A DNA stretch of 64,000 bases from Prorocentrum cordatum (GCA_963575745.1 CAUYUJ010009524.1:362531-426530), one strand, 5' to 3'; positions 1 to 11,895 are shown, counted from the first letter of the stretch. Numbers and translations: made by a program. The notes: generated by a model not told the origin, from the letters alone.

Positions 1-2780
1 GCGTGGTGGGGGTTCCGGCAAGATTTTGCTGAGTGGGGGGTCCTTCAAACCCACGAGAACCCTGTGCCCAGGGGACCCAGGAGGCTCGGTGTGGGTCCTG
101 GCGAGGGTCAGGCGTGGTGTGGGTCCCGGCGAGGATTTTGCTGAGTCCTTCAAACCCACGAGAACCCTGTGCCCAGAGGGCCCAGGAGGCGCGGTGGGGG
201 TCCCAGCGACGGTCAGGCGTGGTGGGGGTCCCGGCGAGGATTTTGCTGAATGGAAGGTCCTTCAAACCCACGAGAACCCTGCGCCCAGGGGGCCCAGGAG
301 GCTCGGAGGGGGCCCTGGCGAGGATCAAGCGTGGTGGGAGTTCCGGCAAGGATTTTGCTGAGTGGGGGGTCCTTCAAACCCACGAGAACCCTGTGCCCAG
401 GGGGCCCAGGAGGCTCGGTGGGGGTCCCGGCGAGGGTCAGGCGTGGTGGGAGTCCCGGCGAAGCTTTTGCTGAGTGGGGGGTCCTTCAAACCAACGAAAA
501 CCCTGTGCCTATGGGACCCAGGAGGCTCGGTGGGGGGCCCGGCGAGGGTGAGGCGTGGTGGGGGTCCCGGCGAGGATTTTGCTAAGTGGGGGGTCCTTCA
601 AACCCACGAGAACCCTATGCCCAGGGGGCCCAGGAGGCTCGGCGGGGGCCCCGGCGAGGGTCAGGCGTGGTGGAGGTCCCGGCGAGGATTTCGCTGAGTG
701 GGGGGTCCTTCAAACCCACGAGAACCCTGTGCCCAGGGGACCCAGGAGGCTCGGTGGGGGGCCCGGCGAGGGTCAGGCGTGGTGGGGGTCCCGGCGAGGA
801 TTTTGCTGAGTGGGGGTCCTTCAAACCCACGAGAACCCTGTGCCCAGGGGACCCAGGAGGCTCGGCGGGGGCCCCGGCGAGGGTCAGGCGTGGTGGGAGT
901 CCCGGCGAGGATTTTGCTGAGTGGGGCGTCCGTCAAACCCACGAGAACCTTGTGCCCAGGGGAACCACGAGGCTCGGTGGGAGTCCCGGCGAGGGTCAGG
1001 CGTGGTGGGGGTCCCGGCTACGATTTTGCTGAGTGGAGGGTCCTTCAAACCCATGAGAACCCTGTGCCCAGGGGGCCCTGGGGGGGGGGGGGGGGGGGGC
1101 GGGGTTGAGGGAGGGGGGGGGGGGGGGGAGGGGGGGAGGCTCGGTGGGGGTCCCGGCGAGGGTCAGGCGTGGTGGGGGTCCCGGCGAGGATTTTGCTGAG
1201 TGGGGGGTTCTTCAAACCCACGAGAACCTTGTGCCCAGGGGACCCAGGAGGCTCGGTGGGGGTCCCGGCGAGGGTCAGGCGTGGTGGGGGTCCCGGCGAG
1301 GATTTTGCTGAGTGGGGGGTCCTTCACACCCACGAGAACCCTGTGCCCAGGGGACCCAGGAGGCTCGGTGGGGGGCCCGGCGAGGGTCAGGCGCGGTCGG
1401 GGTCCCGGCAAGGATTTTGGTGAGTGGGTGGTCCTTCAAACCTACGAGAACCCTGTGTTCAAGGAGCCCGGGAGGCTCGGTGGAGGTCCCAGCGAGGGTC
1501 AGGCGTGGTGTGGGTCCCGGCGAGGATTTTGCTGAGTGGAAGGTCCTTCAAACCGACGAGAACCCTGTGCCCAGGGGACCCAGGAAGCTCGGTGGGGGTC
1601 CCGGCGAGGGTCAGGCGTGGTGGGGGTCCCGGCGAGGATTTTGCTGAGTGGAAGGTCCTTCAAACCCACGAGAACCCTGTGCCCAAGGGACCCAGAAGGC
1701 TCGGTGGGGGTCCCGGCGAGGGTCAGGCGTGGTGGGGGTCCCGGCGAGGATTTTGCTGAGTGGGGGGTCCCACGAGAACCCTGTGCCCAGGGGGCCCAGG
1801 AGGCTCGGTGGGGGCCCCGGCGAGGGTGAGGCGTGGCGGGGGTCCCGGCGAGGATTTTGTTGAGTGGAGGGTCCTTCAAACCCAGGAGAACCTTGTGTTC
1901 AGGGGACCCAGGAGGCTCGGTGGGGGTCCCGGCGAGGGTCAGGCGTGGTGGGGGTCCCGGCGAGGATTTTGCTGAGTGGGGGGTCCTTCAAACCCACGAG
2001 AACCCTGTGCCCAGGGGACCCAGGAGGCTCGGTGGGGGGCCCGGCGAGGGTGAGGCGTGGTGGGGGTCCCGGCAGAGATTTTGCTGAGTGGGGGGTCCTT
2101 CGGGTCCTTCAAACCCACGAGAACCCTGTGCCCAAAGGGGCCCAGGAGGCTCGGTGGGGGTCTCGGCGAGGGTCAGGCGTGGTGGGGGTCCCGGCGAGGA
2201 TTGCTGAGTGGGGGGTCCTTCAAACCCACGAGAACCCTGTGCCCAGGGGACCCAGGAGGCTCGGTGGGAGGCCCGGCGAGGGTGAGGCGTGGTGGGGGTC
2301 CCGGCGAGGATTTTGCTGAGTGGCGGGTCCTTCAAACCCACGAGAACCTTGTGCCCAGGGGGCCCAGGAGGCTCGGTGGGGGTCCCGGCGAGGGTCAGGC
2401 GTGGTGGGGGTCCCGGCGAGGATTTTGCTGAGTGGGGCGTCCTTCAAGCCAACGAGAATCCTGTGCCCAAGGGGCCCAGGAGGCTCGGTGGGAGTCCCGG
2501 CGAGGGTGAGGCGTGGTGGGGGTCCCGGCGAGGATTTTGCTGAGTGGAGGGTCCTTCAAACCTTGTGCCCAGGGGACCCAGGAGGCTCGGTGGGGGTCCC
2601 GGCGAGGGTCAGGCGTTGTGGGGGTCCCGGTGAGGATTTCGCTGAGTGGGGAGTCTTCAAACCCACGAGAACCCTGCATGCCCAGGGGACCCAAGAGGCT
2701 CGGTGGGGGCCCCGGCGAGCGCCAGGCGTGGTGGGGATCCCGGCGAGGATTTTGCAGAGCTGGGGGTCCCTCAAACCCAC
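1..2780. repeat. 112-bp satellite array, left block
   Basis: About 25 tandem copies of a unit near 112 bp, each with the phrases GATTTTGCTGAGTGG, TTCAAACCCACGAGAACC and CCAGGAGGCTCGGTGGGGG. Units differ by a few bases. Some are shortened (near 1,768 and 2,555), one is partly duplicated (near 2,095), and one is interrupted by a long G-run (1,080-1,140). Because 3 x 112 = 336, and stops fall rarely, all frames give overlapping 111-residue open frames that are not genes. The array begins before the window. It stops abruptly inside a unit after TTCAAACCCAC at 2,780, and the rest of that unit (GAGAACCCTG) resumes at 18,439. Confidence 0.97.
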
Positions 2781-2788
2781 GCTTCGCG
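2781..2788 (+). repeat. Left terminal inverted repeat
   Basis: GCTTCGCG at the left junction is the exact reverse complement of CGCGAAGC at 18,431-18,438. If one CG is counted as duplicated target, the element proper begins at 2,782. Similarity between the ends does not extend beyond these bases. Confidence 0.7.
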
Positions 2789-3054
2789 AGGTAATTATGG
2801 TCTTGAGTGAGTTGCAATTTGGTTTGTAGAACTGGCAAGCAAATCTATAACCTGCCGAGTCATACAATAAGTCAGGTAATCACACCCTAAATGTTTAGTA
2901 ATAGCGTGGGAAGTACCATCTAGATACAACAACTCGCTTGCTTTATTGAATCATATATAATTCAGTTGCCTCACTTACGCCAGAATTACTAGATTGATGT
3001 ATGAGTCGTTCAAAGTAGTTATAACTTGTTATAATATACTCATCAAAAGTTAGC

Positions 3055-3122
3055 GACGATTGTGAAAAAGTTAGGAAAAGTTTAGAAAAGTTAGGAAAAG
3101 TTAGGAAAAGTTATGAAAACTT
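3055..3122 (+). repeat. Left subterminal GTTAGGAAAA repeats
   Basis: Six imperfect 10-bp copies of GTTAGGAAAA/GTTATGAAAA, about 275 bp in from the left end of the large element. The same decamer family recurs in the same orientation near the right end (18,236-18,310). Transposase binding sites in CACTA elements have this layout, but the function here is inferred. Confidence 0.75.
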
Positions 3123-3207
3123 ACCCCGCAGAATACATTCCCCACCACACACACGCACACACACACGCGCGCCCTCGGGCCTCGCTTGACAGCCATTGTG
3201 GTTCAGG

Positions 3208-6081
3208 ATGGACCCCCCCAAGAAAAAACCGAAAGTCATCCAGGCGCTGCAGGCTGCAGGGCTGAAAGCATCAGGCGCCCAATTGACTCGCATCCTAAAG
3301 AACTTGTGCGATGAGGAGACTGTGGACGCTCCCCTCGCAGATGTGAATGCGTGTGTGCGGAAGTACGTGTCTGAGTTGTCCACGCCTTATGGGCCAGTGA
3401 TTCAAACTTTGGATTTACCTCTGAGCGACGGTACCTCATATTCTTGGCCCGCGGCAAACCCATTGTCATTGACGTATTATCTGTGCAGGCAATCTCCATC
3501 ATACGCGAGGTTTATCAGAGAACATATTGGTGGAAAAATATCAAAATGTGCTTTCTGGGGGGACGAATCGACGGCGGGCAACCAACTCAGGCCCGATTTT
3601 GCAACAAAACACGCTGCAGTCTATCTTACACGTGCCTGCGGCGCGGCCCGCCACCCCACCAGTCCAGACGACGGTGACTGCGACTGCGACGACGGCGACG
3701 ACGACGACGACACGTTGACGACGACGGCGACGACGACGATGACGGCGAGGACGACGACCCCGACCACGACCATGACCACGAGTTCTCTGGCTTTGCAGCT
3801 CTGGGGTTCTGGGGTGTCGGAGTTTTGTTTTGTTCGCGTTTGGGAGTTTGGGGTCTCTGAGGCACGGGCTTGTCATGTCTAAGTGTTCCCGTAAATGGGG
3901 GCCTCCCGCCTTAGCGCGCCAGGTGGCGCGGCGGCGGATGTATGGACCGATTTACCCGAATGGTGGCGTTGCACTGATCAGGGGTGGACCCCGATAGGGT
4001 TCATTCGGCATTCCCAAATGCAGAAGGTTCGCGGCGGGTATTCAGGATTGCTCAAACATATATTTCATATGATGTTCCTCGGCAGGGAAAATCTGGACAT
4101 CGGCATCGCTGTTCCCGATGGCGATGGCCGTCTGACTGCAATCAAATCAACGATATCAGCGATGATTCAAGACGAGAAGGCCCACAAGGAGTGCTACGGG
4201 GTAAGAGGTGCAGGAGGAAATTCATGTTGCGCTGCGTGTAAGAATGTCTATTACGGGTTGAACCTAGACTTTTCTCCAGGCGAGTACATAGGACACGCCG
4301 CTGTGATGATGCCGCACAGCTTTGACAAGCACACCGACGGTTCGATGTTTGAGATGGCATACAATATAAAGGCAAAGTACGATTTGTGGCAGGCGGGAGG
4401 TTGCACAAAGGGCGCATTTGAGCTGGAGGGGAAACCATGCGGCTTAACATTTGACCCAGATGGTGTGACGTGGTGCCAGGTGCTCCGCCCCATTTGGAAA
4501 CCTGCGAGTGCATTATATTACGATTGGATGCTTACGCTGGCAGCCAGCGGAGGAGTCGCACAATATATGGTCAATGGTTTCTGCCTCGAGCTTGTGCGAG
4601 GGGACCACGTTAGCACGGGGCAGCTCGACGAGTACGCGCGGGGGTTCGCGGAGCCGAACAGACACCTGATGCGGCCATTGCCAGCGAAGTTTTTTAGCAA
4701 GCGCATTGTTCACAAGGTCGGTGCGCATTGCAAGGCATTTGCGGGGGAGTGCATCACGGCAGTGGCAATGCTCAGCTACGCAGATGCCTTCGGCCGCTCG
4801 CCCGCCCGACCCCCCTGGAACAACCAGCAATGCGCATGCGCGAACAAGCAAACATGCATCAAACAAACGCGCAAACAATCGCACGAACACCAAGCATCAA
4901 CCGACAAACAAACAAGCACACACACATCAAACAAACATCCACCCTGCATGCCGCGACTGGCGGCTGCGGATTTCAGCAAGGCCGTGCTTGACAGCGACCC
5001 CCCCGTGCTCCAGGAACACAGCCAGTGCATGCAATTGATGGGGGTGATGTTCAACATCTTGTGTTCGGGGGACGCTGCCGTGCCGCTAGCGCCGAGGCTC
5101 AGAACCCTGTTACAGCTGCATCACCAAGCAATGCTGAAACTTTACGGGCGCCGAGTTTGCAAAGTGAAGAGCCACCTCCAGCGCCGCATCCCCGACAATC
5201 TAGAATCATTTCAGCTGGACCTATCATGTTTCACAAACGAAAGGGGGAACAAACTCGTCAATGCAGTGGCCGAGCACACGTCCTCCCTGGGTGACCCAGC
5301 GCGCGCCATCATATCTAGGATAGTTCTTGACATGGAACATAAAATCAGTAGGGCTGCATTTGTTCCCAACTTTTTGATCGAGCCAGTGACGGAATCCCAA
5401 TGCCCTTTGCATCATGTCCCTCGCGACCGTCGGCCCGCGAAGGTTTACGTCTCTCGGCGATTGCACTGGGGGCGCGGGATATTGCGCGACGGCAGCGTCG
5501 TCTCGTACATGGCTCCCTCACGCAGCTTGGGATTCGCTGTGGTCGTAGGGTGTTTGGATGCGAGGTACAGTTGCCATCCCAGCGTGCCCGAGTGCTGGAT
5601 TATCGCGACTGCGTGCGTGCAGTCGCCAACCGATGATTCGTTGTGGGCGCCTGGGGAGGACCGCGTCGCGCTTGCCGTTGGGCAGGTTCACGACGTTCAC
5701 TTGGTCGTGCGTGTAGGCAGTTTTATTCGCCCTCTGGAGAAGTCATTGCGGCTGCGATTCGGGCGGCGGTTGATTGGGGGAGGGGCGGCGGAGGAGGGAT
5801 CGACGAGGGGCGACTCATATGTTGGGGGCGCGTGCCCACGTTTTTTTCGGAGTTGCGTTGGCGCGCTGGCATTCGGCGGAGTCGCCGTGCGCGGCCGCCC
5901 GACCATCGCCAGCAGGGGCTCGCCATGCGCGTGCGCGTGTGTGCCGACTGGCCGCGCCGATCATCGCCAGCAGAGGCTCGCCCTGCACGCGGCAGTGACT
6001 GTTATATCAAGTGCTGAAAACATGCACGGCAGCGGTGGGCTGGGGAGGGCGACGGTTAGATTTGGGGCCGCATTGGGGTGA
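3208..6081 (+). CDS. Transposase-like protein of the large element
   Basis: A discontinuous coding unit. ATG 3,208 opens MDPPKKKPK, which resembles a nuclear localisation signal. The first exon runs to about 3,640, ending around LRPDFATKHAAVYLT. A spacer of GAC triplets (about 3,660-3,760) is probably an intron. Coding text resumes near 3,940 (TDLPEWW) and continues to about 5,760. Acidic candidates for a DDE-type site are GDES near 3,560, YDWM near 4,522 and the E of CFTNERGNK near 5,240. A CAAC knuckle lies near 4,230. An ACAAACA-rich stretch (4,800-4,960) may be a second intron, although the frame stays open. Family members I recall carry a histidine after DWM; here it is leucine. The open frame ends at 6,081, but recognisable protein text fades after about 5,750. 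Exact splice sites are not settled. Confidence 0.65.
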
Positions 6082-6238
6082 TGGTTAGGTCGGGAATGAG
6101 ACGGTTGAGAGCGGGGCCATGGTAGGCATGGGCGGGGGGTGAGGACGAGGAAGGGGTGCGGGAGGAGAGGAGCTGTGTTCGTTGTGGGCCCAGTGGAGGG
6201 GTGGAGAGGGGGAGGATGGCGAGCCAGCGCAGTGGGTC

Positions 6239-7186
6239 ATGGAGTTTGGAGGCGGTAGCGGCATTGCTTGTGCCCCGCAGCCGAATGGCCAGCAGCCGTT
6301 GGCCATCGGCGCGTCGGCCGAGGCCGCCATGCCGAGGAGCCTCCTGCCCGACGAATGGTTCGGGCCAGAGGCGGACGGGCCGATCGCGCAACTCCGACAG
6401 TCGGTCCAGACGGGCACGTTGACGGCCGCCCAATCCAATGCCTTGTTCGAGGAGACTTTGGTCAAGTGTACCATACGTGACCGCGGCCGTGGGAGAGGGC
6501 GAGAGCTGTTCCTCGTCGGCAGGACTACCCGCCTGGACTGGGGGAGGTTTCGCGCGATGCAGTGCATCGCAGAGAACGGCACGACGGGTGGCCGAAAACC
6601 CAGAGAGGAGCAGGGCCAGCAGAAGAAGTCGCGCGCGTTGCACGCGCCGTCGCAGGTCGCGGCCCCTGCAGGTGAGCCAGCGTTCATCATCAAGTCGCCC
6701 CCGCCGCCGTCGCCCGCCGCTCCCGTGGCGGCCGAGCCGACGGCGGTCGCATCCAGTTGTTCATCGCAGCATTGGCCAGTCCCCAGCTCACCAGTATGGG
6801 GAATGTTCGTCCCCATTCCCATGCACGACTCGTGGGCTCACGAGTGCGGGTACGTGTACGACCCTACCTTTCCGTTCTACATCCCGATCGCCCAGGGCGT
6901 CGGAGCGCCCGCCAGCATGACGAATGAGACTTCGTCGCCTGGAGGTTCGAAGGGTAATCGTCGTCGTCGTCGTCGTCGCCGTCGGATTTCGTTCGGCGCG
7001 CCTCTCTCCACGCCAGGGTGCGGCGACAAGACGTTGCGCGATGGGCCTGCGGAGCAACATGTGGAACCATCTGTCGAGCCTGTTCCTTCGGCAGAGGCCC
7101 GCCCCCGCATTGCTTTGTTGGAGGGGGCGATGCGGGCTGTCGAGAGGAGGAGGTGTGATTTCGATGTGCGCCTTCCGCAACAGTAG
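6239..7186 (+). CDS. Unknown proline/arginine-containing protein in the element
   Basis: An open frame of 315 codons from ATG 6,239 to a stop at 7,184-7,186; upstream codons are also open. The text is mostly non-repetitive (PRSLLPDEWFGPEADG, VWGMFVPIPMHDSWAHE), with a proline stretch and an arginine run encoded by CGT triplets near 6,960. I recognise no domain. An intron inside (for example around 6,480-6,700) cannot be excluded. An AT-rich stretch follows the stop directly. It lies 0.5 kb after the transposase-like unit and in the same direction, so it may be an accessory protein of the element. Confidence 0.45.
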   Translation: MEFGGGSGIACAPQPNGQQPLAIGASAEAAMPRSLLPDEWFGPEADGPIAQLRQSVQTGTLTAAQSNALFEETLVKCTIRDRGRGRGRELFLVGRTTRLDWGRFRAMQCIAENGTTGGRKPREEQGQQKKSRALHAPSQVAAPAGEPAFIIKSPPPPSPAAPVAAEPTAVASSCSSQHWPVPSSPVWGMFVPIPMHDSWAHECGYVYDPTFPFYIPIAQGVGAPASMTNETSSPGGSKGNRRRRRRRRRISFGAPLSTPGCGDKTLRDGPAEQHVEPSVEPVPSAEARPRIALLEGAMRAVERRRCDFDVRLPQQ

Positions 7187-7228
7187 AGTAGTAAGCATAT
7201 TGAGATATGGCAACACTGAGTACAACTG

Positions 7229-7312
7229 ATACGTGTGAATTTTATATATATATATTTTTATTATTATATATATATGTATATATATATAATTTATATATGT
7301 ACATGTAACATG
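7229..7312. repeat. (TA)n-rich microsatellite
   Basis: TATATATA and TTATTATATATA tracts between the unknown gene and the next GT-rich tract. The base composition contrasts sharply with the GC-rich surroundings. Confidence 0.9.
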
Positions 7313-7419
7313 TAATACTACAGGTTAGAATGCCACTACATCACACAATAAGGTAGTTAGTGCATGTGACGTGGTGACCCGGGCGTTGCCCAGAGGAACG
7401 TGGATTGCAAGCCCGATGG

Positions 7420-7690
7420 CAATGGTGTGCGTGTTGCGTGGTGTGCGTGTGTGCGGTGTGTGGCGTGTGTGCGTGCGGCTGCGTGTGCGCGTGCGCTGCG
7501 CGGTGCGCGTGTGTGCGTGTGTGCGTGTGTGCGTGTGTGCGTGTGTGTGTGTGTGTTTGTGTGTGTGTGGTTGGGGGGGGGGGGCGGGTGTGCGTTTGGC
7601 GCGTGGATGCGGTGTGCGCAGGCACGTGTGGGTGCATGTGTGTGTATGTGTGCGTGCGTGCAGTGCGTGCGTGCGTGCGTGCGCGTGTGA
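7420..7690. repeat. (GT)n/(GTGC)n microsatellite
   Basis: A long GTGTGC-rich tract with a G-run at 7,573-7,584. Apparent cysteine/valine open frames here come from the repeat. The following 7,690-8,060 is CTC/CCG-rich low-complexity sequence. Confidence 0.9.
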
Positions 7691-8410
7691 GCGGGGGGGC
7701 GACGCCTCCTCCGTCTTCCCGCGCCACCGCCGCCGCTGCGCCGCCAGGCGGGGGGGAACCGCGCCGCCGACGACGACGCCTCCACCGACCGCGACGACTT
7801 CCTTTCGTGCGCGGCGGAGGACAGCCCAGCTTGCCCCCGCCCCTGCGCGCGCCCCTCATCGCCTCATCGGCCCTCCGCCCTCCACCGCATCCGCCATCCT
7901 CCTCCCTCCTCCTCCTCCCTCCTCCATCTTCTCCGCGCCCCCTCCTCATCCTCCTCCTCTGCTTCCTCCGCCTCCTCCTCTCATCCTCCTCGCCCCTCTT
8001 CCCCCTCCTCTCCTCCTCCTCCTCCTTGTCCCTCGTCCCCACCCCTGTTGGACAGTGGCCGCGGGCGCGATTGTTTGGCGCCGCTCGCATCGCGCCGGAT
8101 ATAGCAATTTTGGCCCTCTTGCGTGGAGGCTCGCCCCTGCTTGCAGCCCGTCCAGCCCTGGTCTTCATCGGGCCACTGTCTGGCCGATCGCGCGAACCGC
8201 CGCCGTGGCGTCCCGAGGCGTCGCCCCCGTGGACGCGGGCGCGGCCCCCGCCGGGCCCCCAAAAAAAAGAAAAAAAATTCGGGCCGACGGCCCTATGCGT
8301 ATCTTGCGCCTAGGGCGAATGCGAATGACGTGAGCGGGTCGTCAACAAGAGGAACGCTGAGACGGGGGATGCGGAAGCTATATCTGCATTGGGTGCAAAA
8401 TCGTTTGAAA

Positions 8411-10093
8411 TATCGGTCTTTGTCTCCGCAAGGGGAATCAGGACTTCGCTGGCTTCACCGATATCAGCGGAGAGTCCAGGGCGCAATTCATGCGAGAGTC
8501 GGAGAACCTCTACGGGGCCGATCTCAGCAAGAAGATGCTAGAGTGCCTCGCCCTCTCCAGGGTCCAGTCGCAGAGCAGTTGCTTCACCGAGAACGGCGAG
8601 TTCATGGTGGAGAGCGAGGCGGTTGAGTTACCGCGCTTCGTCAGGGATCCAGCTGCGTTCGCCCTGTTGAAGGAGAACGCCCCGAGGTTTTCAAGTGCCC
8701 GCTGTCGGGCATCAATCACATCTACGTGCCCACCTACAAGTACGAGGCCAAGAAAAGTCCGGAGAACGAACACAGGCAGGAAGATCGGATCATCAGCGGC
8801 GAGAGCACGCTCAAGGCAATGAAAGGCGCCATGCAGCCAAGCAGCCCAAGGAGCCCAAGGAGTCACAAGAAGAAAAGGCGCTCCCCAGGGCCGCGGCGAA
8901 GAAGGGCCGGACTCGGTGGAGGGCCATGGTGGCGAAAAAAGCTACCATCGGGCCAACCTGCTGTCGTGGCGACGTCGGAGGAGGGCAAGCCGCACCGTGC
9001 CGGCTAGCCAAGCAGTCAAGGCCATCGCCGCCCCGCGCAGCGAGCCCGCACCGCGCGCAGCCTGGGTCCAAATCTCACGCTAAGCGGGAAACCTGGCAAG
9101 GCCGATGCTCGGGGCGGCCCGGGTGGGCCAACTAGGAGGCAAGGAGGAGGAGGAGGAGAGGAGGAGGCGGAGGGGAAATCATGGATGACGAGGAGGAGGA
9201 GGACGACGAGGTGGAGGAGGAGGAGGAGGAGGAGGACAGGGAAGGATGGGGGAGGATGAGGATGGATATGGGTGAGGACGAGGAGGATGATGAGGAGGAT
9301 GAGGAGGATGATGACGAGGATGGGGGGGACGATGAGTAGGATGAGGACGAGGAGGAGGGGGGAGAGGACGAGGGGGAGGAGGAGGAGGGGGTGGAGGAGG
9401 AGGAGGAGGGGGAGGACGAGGACGAGGAGGATGAGGAGGAGAGGAGGAGAGGAGGGGGAGGAGCGGGAGGAGGAAGGTGGGGGGGAGTAATAGGATGATG
9501 GGGATGATGCTGATGAGAAGACTGATGGGGAAGACGAGGAAGGGGGAGGAGGAAGAGGAGGAGGATGCCCCCGCCGCCCAAAAGGCTCGGTGATGGAGAT
9601 GCCACTGGAGCTCCGCCCCGTGGCCATGGGCGGCGAAAGCGGCGACTTCATGGATGACGTCGCCGAGGAGGCCGAGGCCGCTCCTCGTCCTCCTCCTCCT
9701 CTTCCTCCTCCTCCTCATCCGCCTCCTCCTCCTCCACCTCCTGCTCCTCCTCCTCCTCCTCCTCCTCCTCCTCATCGTGCACCTCTTCACCCCCATCCTC
9801 CTCAGGCGCCCGCTGGCGAGCCCGCCGACGGCGAGGGCGCGCCCGCCGAGGGCGGCGGCGACGCGGTCACCGAGGGCGTCGGCAAGGACACGCCGCCGCG
9901 CGGCGAGGACACGCTGCCGCGCGGCGCGAAGCGTGCTGCGGTTGCGGTCTATGCTGGCTCGGGCCCGACCTCGCGCCAGCGTGGCAAGGGCGGGGGGAAG
10001 GGCCGCGGCCGCGGCCAGGGCAAGGCCAAAGGCAAGGCCCAGGGCAAGGCCAAAGGCAAGGCCAAGGCCACCGCCAAGGCCGCCGCCCGCTAG
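8411..10093 (+). CDS. Basic-tailed protein, frameshifted, with repeat introns
   Basis: Coding text starts after an in-frame stop near 8,405 (NQDFAGFTDISGESRAQF) and runs to about 8,680. There the frame shifts by one base inside a CCCC run and continues as VFKCPLSGINHIYVPTYK to about 8,860. A GGA-rich stretch (9,136-9,560) probably contains an intron. Exon 9,585-9,676 (MEMPLELRPVAMGGES) is followed by a C/T-rich GC-AG intron, 9,677-9,805. The last exon, 9,806-10,093, ends in a (GKAKGKA)n tail and a stop. The tail resembles histone H1-like or DNA-binding tails. No enzymatic domain is recognised. The join between 8,860 and 9,585 is unresolved, so this could be two genes. Confidence 0.5.
9136..9560. 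repeat. (GGA)n purine-rich tract
   Basis: More than 400 bp of GAGGAGGA/GATGAGGA on the + strand between putative exons. The opposite strand is almost pure pyrimidine. It is most easily read as intron sequence. Confidence 0.85.
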
Positions 10094-10272
10094 GTGCAGG
10101 ACTCGCGCGGCTGGCGCCCGCTAGGTGCAGGACTCGCGCGCTCGCCAGGTGGCCCGCTAGAGCGCGGTTGGCGCTCGCCAGGTGCAGGACTCGCGCGCTC
10201 GCTAGGTGCAGGGCTCGCCCGCTAGAGCGCGTTTGGCGCCCGCTAGGTGCAGGACTCATGCGCTTGGCCAAC
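10094..10272. repeat. GCTAGGTGCAGGACTCGCGC tandem repeat
   Basis: Five or more imperfect copies of a unit built from GCTAGGTGCAGGACTCGCGC, with interspersed CCCGCTAGAGCGCG segments. It starts exactly at the stop codon of the basic-tailed protein. Confidence 0.85.
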
Positions 10273-10436
10273 TCGATTTGTCGCAGCCGCTCGTTGGCTC
10301 GCCACGGTTAGCGCCCCGACGCTCGCGCGGGGACAGTAGTAATGGTCTCAGCATTCGCGCAATGTGGGTTGCGCGCGAATGCTCTCGCGCACTATCGCAG
10401 ATCTGAGCCACTCGATTCGGCAAAGGAAGTCAGCGC

Positions 10437-10612
10437 CGTCATCATCATCAACATCATCACCATCATCAGCATCATCATCCGCATCATCATCAGCATCATC
10501 ATCATCATCATCATCATCACCAGCATCATCATCATCACCATCCCCGCCATCATCATTATCATCACCACCATCAGCATCGCCGTCACCTGCTCCATCATCA
10601 TCGTTCGCACTC
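10437..10612. repeat. (ATC)n microsatellite
   Basis: Long ATCATC array with CAC and AGC variants. Confidence 0.95.
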
Positions 10613-10624
10613 CTATCGTGTTGA

Positions 10625-10812
10625 CTATCTCAGGGCCTATCTCAGACCTATCTCGCGAGTTGCGGTCCAGGCTATCTCAGAACTATCTCATGCTATATCA
10701 GGCCTATCTCAGGCCTATCTCAGGCCTATCCCACGCCTGTTCGGACCTATCTCACGTCCAATCGGTACCGCCTATCTCAGGGCTATCTCAGGGCTATCTC
10801 AGACCTATCTCG
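10625..10812. repeat. About 11-bp CCTATCTCAGG minisatellite
   Basis: Around 15 degenerate copies of CCTATCTCAGG or GGCTATCTCAG. No gene is seen here. Confidence 0.9.
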
Positions 10813-11039
10813 CACATCCTTCCTCCGCCCTCCTCAAAACCTTCCCCCATCCGTGCCCCCTCCCCATCCCTCCTCTTCCCATTCATCAACTGCCCCCATC
10901 CCCCCACGACGACGACGACGTGAACGATTTTCCCATCGCGCCCCCTTCCCCCGCCCGCGCAGCCCCCGCCCTCGGCGCGCTGCGCCAGGAGTCGGACACT
11001 GAGCAGGAGTCGCCGTGCGTGAACTGACTTGGAGGCCCT

Positions 11040-11560
11040 TCGCCCATCAGTCCCCTCCTCCTCCTCCTCTTCGTCCTCGTCTTCGCCCCCCTCCCCCCCC
11101 TCGTCCTCCTCCTACTCCTCCTCCCCGCCGTCCCTCCTCCTCCTCCTCCTGCTTCTCCTCCTTCTCCTCCTCCTCCTCCTCCTCCCCCTCCTCCTTCCTC
11201 CTCCTCCTCCTCCCCCTCCTCCTGCTCGCTCCTCCCCCCCTTTCCTCCTCCTCCTCCTCCTCCTCCTCCTCATCATCATCATCATCATTATCATCCTCAT
11301 TAGCATCCTCACCATGATCATCATGATCATCATCATCATCATCATCATCATCGTCATCATCATCATCAGCAGCATCAGCAGCATCTTCCTCATCCTCAGC
11401 ATCAGCATCAGCATCAGCATCATCATCTTCCCTCTCCTCCCCCTCATTTTCCATCTCCTCCTCCTCCTCCTCGCCCTCCTCCTCCTCGTCCTCCTCCCCC
11501 CCCTCCTCCTCCTCCTCCTCCTCCTCATCTCCCTCCCCCTCCCCCTCCTCCTCCCCGCGT
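11040..11560. repeat. (CTC)n then (ATC)n then (CTC)n tract
   Basis: Pyrimidine-rich triplet array with an ATC core at 11,270-11,435. Polyserine, polyleucine and polyaspartate open frames on both strands come from the repeat. Confidence 0.92.
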
Positions 11561-11759
11561 CCTTGCGGGCCGCGGGTCTCCGGTGACCGGGGGCGTCGGG
11601 CGCGCGTCGCCCGAGGCTTGCCCGCGCGCGCCCGATTTGAAATTGCCCTCACCCCTGTGCTTCTGCTGCTCGTCCGTCGTCGACGTCGTCACTTCCTCAT
11701 CCCTGCCTCCTACATTCCTCGTCCAGCCGAGGCGACGAGGGGGAGCCCAATCCCCCTCC

Positions 11760-11895
11760 CCTCCCCCTCGTCCTCCTCCTCCTCCTTTTCCTCCCCTCCT
11801 CCTCTCCACACCTCCTCCTCCTCCTCCTCCTCCTCCTCATCCTCCCCTCATCCCCTCCACCCCCTCCTCCCCCCCCCTCCTCCCCCTCCTCCTTG
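11760..11895. repeat. (CTC)n tract
   Basis: Pyrimidine triplets following a segment (11,724-11,758, CCAGCCGAGGCGACGAGG and the next bases) that recurs at 16,810-16,845, also followed by CTC repeats. Confidence 0.85.

Noticed and set aside
26-2829. Overlapping 111-residue proteins (MGGPSNPREPCAQGTQEARW type)
   Set aside because: They repeat with the 112-bp satellite in all frames because three units make 336 bp. There is no start context, no codon-position bias and the same array flanks an insertion.
7420-7690. Cysteine-rich secreted peptide from the GT tract
   Set aside because: CVCVCV text comes from GTGTGC dinucleotides; alternative frames are equally open.
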